13,655 nt of DNA from Oribacterium sp. UBA3737 (GTDB lineage Bacteria > Bacillota_A > Clostridia > Lachnospirales > Lachnospiraceae). Where the stretch lies: the NCBI GenBank assembly GCA_002371295.1, contig DFGZ01000016.1, positions 1 to 13,655 of the forward strand. Reading direction: 5' to 3'. Below the pieces are notes generated by a model. It ran no database searches. It was not told the origin of the DNA and was given only the letters and a program-made list of their open reading frames with translations. Made by a program: the position numbers and the translations under genes. Below, piece by piece: positions 1-6,974 of this stretch (the stretch's first letter is position 1; each line of letters opens with the position of its first letter).

Positions 1-104
1 GTCTGCATGATCATCCTGACATCATGATAACCGTCTTCTCGCTGCCTCAGAACATCAAGCGATAAATTGATCTTACCGTATGCCTGAAGTTTAATACTGT
101 CCAT
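1..104 (-). CDS. ispE: 4-diphosphocytidyl-2-C-methyl-D-erythritol kinase, N-terminal fragment
   Basis: The reverse strand reads from ATG at 104 without a stop to the window edge, giving 34 residues that begin [18 protein letters not shown] and continue with the REDGYH segment. The A-x-GKINL-x-L-x-V start followed by R-x-DGYH is the N-terminal signature of IspE, the GHMP-family kinase that phosphorylates the 2-hydroxyl of CDP-methylerythritol in the MEP isoprenoid pathway in the cytoplasm. Only the first strand and part of the substrate-binding region are present; the ATP-binding glycine loop lies outside the window. A G-rich stretch (AGGGGG on the minus strand, about 115-120) lies 13 bases before the start, a long but usable spacing. 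The gene diverges from the efflux locus and probably has no functional tie to it. Confidence 0.9.
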   Translation of the reverse strand, partial: MDSIKLQAYGKINLSLDVLRQREDGYHDVRMIMQ

Positions 105-181
105 AAATAAAGCTTATCCCCCTATAGTTGTATAAATTACTACAATTGAATAGATGAGAATATTAAATCCAAATCGTTCTT

Positions 182-211
182 TGTATACAATACTTCGCTA
201 TTGTAATGCAA
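182..211 (-). promoter_or_regulatory. possible ispE promoter
   Basis: On the minus strand TTGCAT (211-206) and TATACA (187-182) are separated by 18 bases, about 78 bases before the ispE start. The match is moderate and the region is so AT-rich that other hexamer pairs are possible. The rest of 105-321 shows no gene; the one open stretch there (198-380, minus) has no ribosome binding site and overlaps the operators. Confidence 0.25.
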
Positions 212-321
212 AGAACAGATTTAAGCAAGGAATAGTGTATTCATAAATATACAATATTCTAAAAAAAGTATAAAAAATCATTATTCCGACATAAAATACG
301 GGTTTTTTCACTCTACGATTA

Positions 322-350
322 TTGACAAAATGACAGGTTGTCACTATACT
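322..350 (+). promoter_or_regulatory. strong sigma-A promoter of the tetR-efflux locus
   Basis: TTGACA (322-327), a 17-base spacer and TATACT (345-350) form a near-consensus housekeeping promoter. Transcription would start near 357, giving a leader of about 120 bases before the TetR gene. The spacer contains a complete 13-base palindromic operator, so a bound repressor would block RNA polymerase directly. No equally good promoter was found between tetR and the adaptor gene, so this one may drive the whole efflux locus. Confidence 0.85.
331..343. promoter_or_regulatory. operator O1, TGACA-N3-TGTCA palindrome in the promoter spacer
   Basis: TGACAGGTTGTCA is an inverted repeat with 5-base arms around a 3-base centre, lying entirely between the -35 and -10 boxes. 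It is part of a 19-base direct repeat (327-345) that recurs exactly at 363-381. Position, symmetry and adjacency to a TetR-family gene make it the probable binding site of that regulator; this is inferred. Confidence 0.75.
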
Positions 351-366
351 CGCATAGAAAGAAAAA

Positions 367-379
367 TGACAGGTTGTCA
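367..379. promoter_or_regulatory. operator O2, exact second copy downstream of the start site
   Basis: A second identical TGACAGGTTGTCA lies 36 bases after O1, at about +10 to +22 of the predicted transcript. The flanking AAAA and CT are also conserved, so the repeat is 19 bases (363-381). Two identical copies, with unrelated sequence between them, argue for selected sites rather than chance. They could bind two TetR dimers cooperatively. Confidence 0.7.
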
Positions 380-479
380 CTTTTTGGCATTCACAACATA
401 AGTTAATCTTTGAAAAAGCGGGAGATTTCCCGGCTGAACATGGAGAATAAGAAGGTTACAGGGGGAACGGAGGCGTAAA

Positions 480-1112
480 TTGGCAACAGAGAGGTTTGAA
501 AAGCTGTCCGATGATAAGAAGGAGCGTATTCTTACAGCAGCCCGGGAAGAATTTGCCAGGGTGCCCTATGAGGAGGCATCCATAAACCAGATCATAAAAA
601 ATGCGGGCATTTCGCGAGGCAGTTTTTATACATATTTTGAAGATAAGAATGATCTGCTTCAATATGTTTTCAGTCAGGATGAGGAAGACAGCAGAAGGTT
701 TTTTCGTGAACTGGTGATTGAATATGAAGGCGATTTCTGGAAGGCCATAACAGAGTGGACTGTGAAGGTGGCAGGTTATCTTAAGCAGGGAAATCTCCAG
801 CAAAGGGTAAATATTCTTGTGAACACCGGTATCATGAAGAGAGCAGTGGTCTGGAACGAAACCGAAAACTGCAGGAAGCAGGAGAAGGAAAAGGAACAGC
901 TGGACTGGCTGATGGAAAAACTGGATCTCAGTCTCCTGGACTACAGGGGAAGCAGGGAGAGATTTGAGGCCATCGTAAAGTCGGCACACATGATTTCGGG
1001 GCTTGCCATACTTAATCTCATAGCATATCAGAACAGGGATACCGAAAAGATCCTTGAAGAGTTCAATCTCAAGATGGACATCCTTCGCTATGGTGGAGAT
1101 ACAAGAAAATAA
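480..1112 (+). CDS. TetR/AcrR-family transcriptional regulator
   Basis: This 210-residue protein has the usual TetR length. The N-terminal DNA-binding domain covers about residues 8-55: the first helix (KKERILTAAREEFA), then a helix-turn-helix with SINQIIKNAGISRGSFYTYF, the most conserved part of the family. The remainder is helical and divergent, as expected for the ligand-binding and dimerisation domain, so the inducer cannot be read. The start is TTG at 480, chosen because GGAGG at 469-473 lies six bases upstream and the reading then begins at the normal family N-terminus. It is the first gene after a promoter with two palindromic operators and is followed in the same direction by the RND genes, so it is most likely an autorepressor and local repressor of the pump. 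An activator role is possible but less likely given the operator inside the promoter spacer. Confidence 0.92.
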   Translation: MATERFEKLSDDKKERILTAAREEFARVPYEEASINQIIKNAGISRGSFYTYFEDKNDLLQYVFSQDEEDSRRFFRELVIEYEGDFWKAITEWTVKVAGYLKQGNLQQRVNILVNTGIMKRAVVWNETENCRKQEKEKEQLDWLMEKLDLSLLDYRGSRERFEAIVKSAHMISGLAILNLIAYQNRDTEKILEEFNLKMDILRYGGDTRK

Positions 1113-1282
1113 TCGCTGAACACACTTAATAATAATCTAATATAAATAAATTAATCATTAAAATATGTCGACATTTCTTTTGTGTGAAAGAAAAGCGGAA
1201 GTGTTGAACTACAGGCTTAAGTAAATAAAGTGTCTGCTGTGTCCGTGTTATGGCATGGAGACATCTAATAACAGGAGGATAT
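1113..1282 (+). other. tetR to adaptor intergenic region with palindromes
   Basis: This 170-base AT-rich gap holds a perfect 10-base palindrome ATGTCGACAT (1165-1174), followed at once by an AT hairpin, TTTCTTT (1174-1180) and AAAGAAA (1187-1193) around a 6-base loop. A weak promoter-like pair, TTGAAC (1204-1209) and TAAAGT (1226-1231) with a 16-base spacer, is also present. There is no T-rich terminator, so readthrough from tetR is likely. The TetR operator sequence is not repeated here. Confidence 0.35.
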
Positions 1283-2404
1283 ATGAAAAAACCGATTACT
1301 ATAATCATAGTTGTTGCGTTGATTGGAGCTTTAGGAGCTGCGGTCGCGGCAAGGCTGATGAAACCGAAGGAAGAGATGCAGGTCAAGGAACTTCCGGCAG
1401 TTACAGTGACTACTCTTTCCACAGGTACCATAGAACGTGAAACCTCACTGATGGGCACGATCCAGCCATCCGATACCTACCATGTGATGCCTAAGACTTC
1501 CGGTGAAATCATTGAAATATTCGTGCAGAACGGGGATCAGGTAAAGCAGGGAGATCCCATTGCCAGAATAGATAATCAGAAGGCTATAGATTCTGCAAAG
1601 GCTGCTTATGATTCTGCAAACGCATCTCTTCAGGCTTCACAGAATCAGGCGAATACCGCAACAGACGCTCTCAATCGCATGACTCCGCTTTATCAGGCAG
1701 GAGATGTTTCTCCTCAGACATATACCTCAACCCTGAATTCCGCAAATGCTGCCCAGTCACAGGCTGCCGCAGCAAGAGCTCAGGTGAATTCCGCAAAGCT
1801 TCAGTATGATACCCAGGTGGAGTATTCAACTGTAACAGCACCTGCAGACGGCACGATCCAGAATCAGAATATGACTCTGAACGCCCCTGTATCTCAGTCA
1901 TCTGAGCTTTGTGTTATCACAGGCTCCGGACAGAGAAAGGTAAAATTCAGTGTTACAGAGGACGTGCTTAACAATCTTTCCCAGGGTCAGAAAGTCACTG
2001 TTGAAAAAAACAGCACGGTTTATGAGGGAACTATCACGGATTTATCAAGACTAGTTGATTCTTCCTCAGGACTTTTCTCTGTAGAGGCTGTACTTTCACA
2101 CGCAGAAGCCCTTACAGACGGAGTTGCAGCCAAGGTTCAGCTGGTATCGGCAACAGCCAGGGACGCTCTCATCGTTCCTGTAGACTATGTATACTATTCC
2201 AGCGGAAATCCTTATGTTTATGTGTACGAAAACGGTATAGCAAGGAGAGCCTTCATCACCCTGGGGATCACCAGTGATTCGGAGTATCAGGTGCTTGATG
2301 GAATCACCGGATCAGATATGGTTGTTTCAAGCTGGACTGAGGACATCTATGACGGAGCCAGTGTTCGTATCATAGACGAAAACGGGAATATAGCAGCTAA
2401 CTGA
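1283..2404 (+). CDS. RND efflux periplasmic adaptor (membrane fusion protein, HlyD/AcrA type)
   Basis: The 373-residue protein is the adaptor that links an inner-membrane RND pump to an exit duct. Residues 5-24 form one uncleaved-looking hydrophobic anchor with no lipobox cysteine. Residues 64-98 (MPKTSGEIIEIFVQNGDQVKQG) are the first lipoyl half-motif, residues 99-178 an Ala/Gln/Ser-rich coiled-coil hairpin, and residues 179-215 (VTAPADGTI) the second lipoyl half. About 216-290 form the beta-barrel domain and 291-365 the membrane-proximal domain. At the hairpin tip R132, L136 and S143 reproduce the R-x3-L-x6-S spacing of the TolC-docking motif known in AcrA. The start at 1283 is preferred over an in-frame ATG at 1250 because AGGAGG (1273-1278) lies just before it and the anchor then begins at residue 5. 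It ends 22 bases before the pump gene, so the two are surely co-transcribed. Confidence 0.93.
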   Translation: MKKPITIIIVVALIGALGAAVAARLMKPKEEMQVKELPAVTVTTLSTGTIERETSLMGTIQPSDTYHVMPKTSGEIIEIFVQNGDQVKQGDPIARIDNQKAIDSAKAAYDSANASLQASQNQANTATDALNRMTPLYQAGDVSPQTYTSTLNSANAAQSQAAAARAQVNSAKLQYDTQVEYSTVTAPADGTIQNQNMTLNAPVSQSSELCVITGSGQRKVKFSVTEDVLNNLSQGQKVTVEKNSTVYEGTITDLSRLVDSSSGLFSVEAVLSHAEALTDGVAAKVQLVSATARDALIVPVDYVYYSSGNPYVYVYENGIARRAFITLGITSDSEYQVLDGITGSDMVVSSWTEDIYDGASVRIIDENGNIAAN

Positions 2405-2426
2405 TTTCAGGAAGGAGCAGCAAAAA

Positions 2427-5400
2427 ATGCATAGTATAACCGAATTCGTAATAAGAAGACCGGTTACCACCTTCCTGGCGGTTATCAGTCTCATATTTTT
2501 CGGAATAATGTCCCTCTTCAGTCAGAAGATGGAGCTTATGTCCAATATCGATGTTCCGATGATCATCGTTACCACAACTTACAACGGAGCATCTCCTGAG
2601 GATGTGGATGAGATCATTTCCACACCTATAGAAGAAGGAGTTTCTGTTCTTTCCGACGTTAAAAAGGTTACGTCCAAATCTTCTGAAAACTATGGATTTA
2701 CCATGGTTCAGTATGAGTATGGCACGGATATGGACAAGGCCTATGATGAGCTGAAAAAGAAGATTGATACGGTAAAGTCAAAATTTCCGGACGGCGTAAA
2801 TGATCCTAATGTCCTTACCATGAACGTCAGTGAACAGCCATCGCTCAGCTTATCCATAGAGAACTCGGCTCAGGACAATATGTACAACTATGTTGAGAAT
2901 GATATATCTCCTGAGTTTGAAAGTCTTGGTACTGTTGCCAGTGTAGCACTTTCCGGTGGTCAGAAGCAGTATGTAAGCATTGAGCTCATACCGGAAAAGC
3001 TTAAGCAGTATAACCTTAGTATGGCTACTGTGGCATCAACAGTTGCAGCGGCAGATTTTGCCCAGCCGGCAGGTACCGCCAATGTAGGAAAACAAAAGCT
3101 CTCGGTTTCCACCGGAAATGACTATGACGATGTTAATTCCCTGGGCAGTATTCCTATAACAACCGGAAACGGAAACACGGTTTATTTAAGTGATATCGCA
3201 AAGATAAACTTAAGTCTCAAGGATCAGGAGGCCATAGGAAGGTACAACGGTGAAGATACCATCATGCTTGACCTTACAAAGAAACAGAGTGAGTCAGCTG
3301 TTAATATGTCAAAACAGGCTAAAAATCTTATAGCCGAGCTTGAAGCAAGAGATAAAAATCTCAAGATCCATATTATAGATGATGATTCGGACAGTATCTT
3401 AAGCTCTCTGACATCGGTATTTGAGACCATGATCATGGCCATCATCATTTCCATGATCATCATTATACTGTTCTTTGGAGATCTGAAGGCATCCCTTATA
3501 GTCGGTACTTCTATTCCGATTTCCATACTTACGGCTCTTGTAGCCATGTGGGCTATGGGATATTCCCTTAACATGGTAACCATGTCTTCACTGGTTCTTG
3601 GTGTAGGTATGATGGTTGATAACTCCATAGTCGTACTTGAGGCCTGTTTCAGATCCATGGAGAAGTATTCAACAGCCGGTTTAAAAACAAGACAGACAGC
3701 GGCTCTTGATTCAGTAAAGACAGTGGGAGAGTCGGTTCTCGGTTCAACCATAACCACCTGTGTAGTTTTCCTGCCTCTTGGATTTATGAAGGGACTTATG
3801 GGACAGTTCTTTGCGCCACTCGGATTCACCATTGTTTTCTGTATGCTGTCATCATTGATATCGGCGATATCCATTGTGCCTTTATGCTTTGTAATATATA
3901 AGCCATCAGAAAACAATCATGCCCCGGCCCATGCTATCATTCAGAGAATGCAGGTGGTTTACAGAGGTATCATAGACAGGCTTCTTAATCACAGAGCCCT
4001 TGTTCTTATAATTTCCATAGGACTGTTCATCGCATCTCTCGGATTTTTGAAATATATCAAAGTTGAGATGATGCCGGCAACTGACGATGGTAAGCTGACC
4101 ATTACTGCGGAAACAAGGTCGGGTTTAAAGACAGAGGAGATAAACGAGATACTTCTTAAAATAGAAGAAGTGGTTTCCAAGGATCCTGATACAAAGAGCT
4201 ACAGAGTATCTTCCGGCGGATCGGGTATACAGTCCATGTATTACGGCAGCAGTTCTACCGTTTCTGTTGAGCTTATAAAAAACAGGAGCATGAAGACAAA
4301 GGATAAGGCAACCTACTACCGAAAGCTGTTTGACGGTACAGCCGATGCGGTTATTTCTGTAAAAGCCAATAACTCCATGTCCGGTATGTCAACTGCCAAG
4401 GACAATTACGAGGCGATTTTACAGTCATCGAACTACAACAGTCTTAAGGCGGCGTCAAAAGATATAGTGGAAGAGCTTCAGAAAAGAGATGATGTCACAG
4501 CGGTACATTCCTCCCTTGAAAATGCCGCACCTCTCATCAAGATCCATGTTGATCCTATAAAGGCTGCTGCAGAGGGGCTCACACCTTCCGGAGTCGGATC
4601 TCAGCTTTATAACATGATATCCGGTAAGAAGGCCATGACCATGCAGATTGACGGTCAGAATACTGATGTCACAGTTGAGTATCCTAAGGAAGAGTATGAT
4701 GATGTAGAGAAGATAAAGGATATCTTCCTGACAACACCCTCCGGTTCCCAGGTGCAGCTAAAAGATATAAGTGATGTTGTATTTGAGGATTCACCTGCAT
4801 CTATTTCCAGAGTGGATAAGAAGTATAATGTTACCATTACTGCTGACTATACGACCAAGGCTGATCAGATGTCCAGGATGAGTATCAATCAGGAAGTCAT
4901 CTCAAAGTATCTTGGAAATGGCATTACAATGGGTGTGAATTCCAATGATCAGTCACAGAGTGAAGAGTTTTCATCCTTTGGAGGAGCGCTTATCATCGCG
5001 GTATTCCTTATCTGGGTAGTAATGGCGGCGCAGTTCGAGTCCATGAGATTCTCTTTCATGGTCATGACAACACTTCCTCTTGCCCTGATAGGTTCCTTCG
5101 CACTTTTGTGGCTCAGTGATTCATCTATTTCCATGGTTTCACTTCTTGGATTTATGATGCTCATCGGTACGGTTGTTAACAACGGTATCCTCTATGTGGA
5201 TACGGTTAACCAGTACAGAATGGCCATGCCGAGAAGACGGGCCCTGGTTGAAGCAGGTGCTACAAGACTAAGACCTATTCTTATGACAACACTTACCACT
5301 GTACTTTCCATGATTCCTATGGCGATAGGTATCGGAGATAACGGTGAGATGATGAAGGGACTTGCTATAGTAGATGTAGGTGGTCTTACGGCATCCACCA

Positions 5401-5633
5401 TACTTGCCCTTCTTGTACTTCCTGTTTACTATACCGTAATGGATAAAAACAAGAAGATGGTAGACAAGGATGTTCCGAGTCCGGGATATATGGAAGGCAA
5501 ACAGCCATCTGATTACTACCAGAAGAAGGCTGCCGAAGAATGGGAAAGGTACGGATCCGCAGATGATGATCCTACACCGGAGGATGAATCGGAAATCAGT
5601 CAGGGAGATTTTTCTGACGGATTCCCGGATTGA
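2427..5633 (+). CDS. RND-family efflux pump, HAE1/AcrB-type permease
   Basis: At 1068 residues this is a full-length RND transporter, normally about 1020-1050 residues, which exports hydrophobic or amphiphilic compounds using the proton gradient. Membrane segments are visible near residues 13-31, 332-351, 356-378, 381-406, a pair in 438-492, 522-543, 851-872, 876-897, 902-928, 948-970 and 978-1006, separated by two large extracytoplasmic loops (about 32-330 and 545-850). The fourth segment carries GVGMMVDNSIVVLE with D398 at the place of AcrB Asp407, while the second aspartate is N399. In the tenth segment GTVVNNGILYVD has Asn where AcrB has Lys940; both variants are common in non-AcrB HAE1 branches. 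A highly acidic cytoplasmic tail of about 50 residues follows the last segment. The ribosome site GGAAGGAG (2410-2417) is nine bases before the ATG. Substrates cannot be deduced; surfactin-type peptide or bile-salt export are only analogies. Confidence 0.95.
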   Translation: MHSITEFVIRRPVTTFLAVISLIFFGIMSLFSQKMELMSNIDVPMIIVTTTYNGASPEDVDEIISTPIEEGVSVLSDVKKVTSKSSENYGFTMVQYEYGTDMDKAYDELKKKIDTVKSKFPDGVNDPNVLTMNVSEQPSLSLSIENSAQDNMYNYVENDISPEFESLGTVASVALSGGQKQYVSIELIPEKLKQYNLSMATVASTVAAADFAQPAGTANVGKQKLSVSTGNDYDDVNSLGSIPITTGNGNTVYLSDIAKINLSLKDQEAIGRYNGEDTIMLDLTKKQSESAVNMSKQAKNLIAELEARDKNLKIHIIDDDSDSILSSLTSVFETMIMAIIISMIIIILFFGDLKASLIVGTSIPISILTALVAMWAMGYSLNMVTMSSLVLGVGMMVDNSIVVLEACFRSMEKYSTAGLKTRQTAALDSVKTVGESVLGSTITTCVVFLPLGFMKGLMGQFFAPLGFTIVFCMLSSLISAISIVPLCFVIYKPSENNHAPAHAIIQRMQVVYRGIIDRLLNHRALVLIISIGLFIASLGFLKYIKVEMMPATDDGKLTITAETRSGLKTEEINEILLKIEEVVSKDPDTKSYRVSSGGSGIQSMYYGSSSTVSVELIKNRSMKTKDKATYYRKLFDGTADAVISVKANNSMSGMSTAKDNYEAILQSSNYNSLKAASKDIVEELQKRDDVTAVHSSLENAAPLIKIHVDPIKAAAEGLTPSGVGSQLYNMISGKKAMTMQIDGQNTDVTVEYPKEEYDDVEKIKDIFLTTPSGSQVQLKDISDVVFEDSPASISRVDKKYNVTITADYTTKADQMSRMSINQEVISKYLGNGITMGVNSNDQSQSEEFSSFGGALIIAVFLIWVVMAAQFESMRFSFMVMTTLPLALIGSFALLWLSDSSISMVSLLGFMMLIGTVVNNGILYVDTVNQYRMAMPRRRALVEAGATRLRPILMTTLTTVLSMIPMAIGIGDNGEMMKGLAIVDVGGLTASTILALLVLPVYYTVMDKNKKMVDKDVPSPGYMEGKQPSDYYQKKAAEEWERYGSADDDPTPEDESEISQGDFSDGFPD

Positions 5634-5655
5634 CGAACAACCATAATCTGAGCGG

Positions 5656-5664
5656 TCGGGATTT
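5656..5664 (+). other. upstream arm able to compete with the 5690-5717 stem-loop
   Basis: CGGGATTT at 5657-5664 is the exact complement of AAATCCCG at 5688-5695, and T5656 adds a wobble pair. Since 5690-5701 is also the left arm of the downstream stem-loop, the two pairings exclude each other. This is the geometry of an attenuator, but no small leader peptide or binding motif identifies a trigger. Confidence 0.3.
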
Positions 5665-5689
5665 TGTTCTGAAGACTGTAATGTATTAA

Positions 5690-5723
5690 ATCCCGGGAGG
5701 CTTGAGCTTTCCGGGATATTTTG
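5690..5723 (+). terminator. 12-bp stem-loop with short T tract between pump and TolC-like genes
   Basis: ATCCCGGGAGGC (5690-5701) pairs over all 12 positions, two of them G-U, with GCTTTCCGGGAT (5706-5717) around a TTGA tetraloop. ATATTTTGT follows, a weak T tract. It could partially terminate transcription after the pump, or act as an mRNA-stabilising and segmenting stem that sets pump and TolC-like levels separately. No clear promoter was found between it and the next gene, which favours partial readthrough. Confidence 0.55.
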
Positions 5724-5769
5724 TAAATAAGACTTATATGAAATTTTATGATTACGAGGTGTTTGGAAG

Positions 5770-6957
5770 ATGAGATTACATGGTAAAAGGCTTACAGCTG
5801 TAATACTCTCTCTTTTGATGATGCATCAGGGGACGGCATTGGCGGCTGAAAAAGCAACTATAGACAGAGCTCCGAGACAGACTTCCTACGAAAGGGAGAG
5901 ATCGCAGGAGCAGTGGAAAACGCTCCGGGACGATGTACTTACCTGGGAAGAGATCAGGGATCTGGTTCACGAATACAACCCTACGGTTTCGGCTTTATGG
6001 ATAAATTACAGGGATAACAATGATACCGGAACCTATGACCTGGATTATGAAGATGTCATCAGCAACATAGAGAGTGTATATGACAATGCTTTGGGAAAAA
6101 GTGATGCCGGTGATGCCTCGGCTGAGCTTGCAAGAAAGCAGTCACTGGCAAGCGTAGATACCACCATACAGAATTCGGACAGGGAGGTAGTGACCCTGGG
6201 GCATGAAAAGACGGAAGTTACTACTGCAGAAGCCATAAAGCAGCAGATCATAAGCATTTATACTACGGAGCTTACCTCAAAACTGAACCAGCTTGCCATC
6301 GAGCAGGATACAAAACTTCTTGAACAGTCAAGGAGAAAGCTTGCTGTAGGATCCGGAACCGAACTTGATGTACTTACTGCCGAAAAGACCCTTAAGGATG
6401 CGGAGGTATCACTTCAGACCTCCCTTGCGGACCATATCAAGGCAAAGCAGACCGTGCTCGTGAATCTGGGATGGAAGTATGATGCGGAGCCTGTGATCTG
6501 TGAGGTTCCGGAGGTCACTGATGAAATGATAAATCAGCTCAACCTTCAGGAAGACATACAGAAGGCCATAGGAAACAGCTATACACTTAAGATAGATGAG
6601 AGGAAGATGGCTCTTGCGGAATCGGAAGGAACTGTCAGCAGCACGGCAATCAGCCTTAACACTGACAAGAATCAGGTCCAGTCTGATATGACTGCTAAGT
6701 ACAATGCTCTTCTGGAAGCACAGAACAACTATGCGAAGCAGCAGCTTAGTGAGCTTAATCTTCTTAAGACCCTGGATAAAACAAACAGGAGCTATGCACT
6801 TGGTTCTTCGAGCCTGAGAGACCTGGAGACTGCCACTTACAACTATAATTCGGCGGTCATAAACACTCAGCTTATGAAATATAATATGCAGAGCGCATAT
6901 TTTACCTATATTTCATACAGAGACGGTCTTGCGGGAAGCGGCTCAGCATCAAAGTGA
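5770..6957 (+). CDS. TolC-like efflux duct protein lacking the outer-membrane barrel (first copy)
   Basis: This 395-residue protein begins with a signal peptide (residues 1-26, MRLHGKRLTAVILSLLMM then a TALAA cleavage region, no lipobox). A W-x2-L-x-DDV motif at 49-56 is shared with the next gene. The rest is mostly helix. Two internal repeats mark the outer-membrane efflux protein fold: RRKLAVGSGTELDVLTAEK near 188-206 and RSYALGSSSLRDLETA near 340-355, matching the helix tips of TolC (RFNVGL and GYSVGT segments). The places where TolC has its two beta-hairpins are replaced by short stretches (about 74-95 and 285-300), so no membrane barrel is evident. In a monoderm cell it would act outside the membrane as a helical duct on the adaptor. 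GAGGTG (5755-5760) is the probable ribosome site. It overlaps the reading region of the next gene's alternative start. Family assignment is good; the barrel loss is my reading. Confidence 0.8.
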   Translation: MRLHGKRLTAVILSLLMMHQGTALAAEKATIDRAPRQTSYERERSQEQWKTLRDDVLTWEEIRDLVHEYNPTVSALWINYRDNNDTGTYDLDYEDVISNIESVYDNALGKSDAGDASAELARKQSLASVDTTIQNSDREVVTLGHEKTEVTTAEAIKQQIISIYTTELTSKLNQLAIEQDTKLLEQSRRKLAVGSGTELDVLTAEKTLKDAEVSLQTSLADHIKAKQTVLVNLGWKYDAEPVICEVPEVTDEMINQLNLQEDIQKAIGNSYTLKIDERKMALAESEGTVSSTAISLNTDKNQVQSDMTAKYNALLEAQNNYAKQQLSELNLLKTLDKTNRSYALGSSSLRDLETATYNYNSAVINTQLMKYNMQSAYFTYISYRDGLAGSGSASK

Positions 6958-6974
6958 CGAATGTGGGTGACGAA

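Noticed and set aside
198..380. 60-residue minus-strand frame in the intergenic region
   Set aside because: It would read through both operators and the promoter, and lacks a ribosome site.
456..989. 177-residue open frame on the minus strand across tetR
   Set aside because: It is antisense to a clear TetR gene, has no ribosome site and a biased hydrophobic composition typical of a shadow frame.
1250..1282. Earlier ATG for the adaptor protein
   Set aside because: It adds 11 residues before the membrane anchor and lacks a ribosome site, whereas 1283 has AGGAGG.
3224..3916. 230-residue open frame on the minus strand within the pump gene
   Set aside because: It mirrors the codon pattern of the RND gene, has no start context and no recognisable family.
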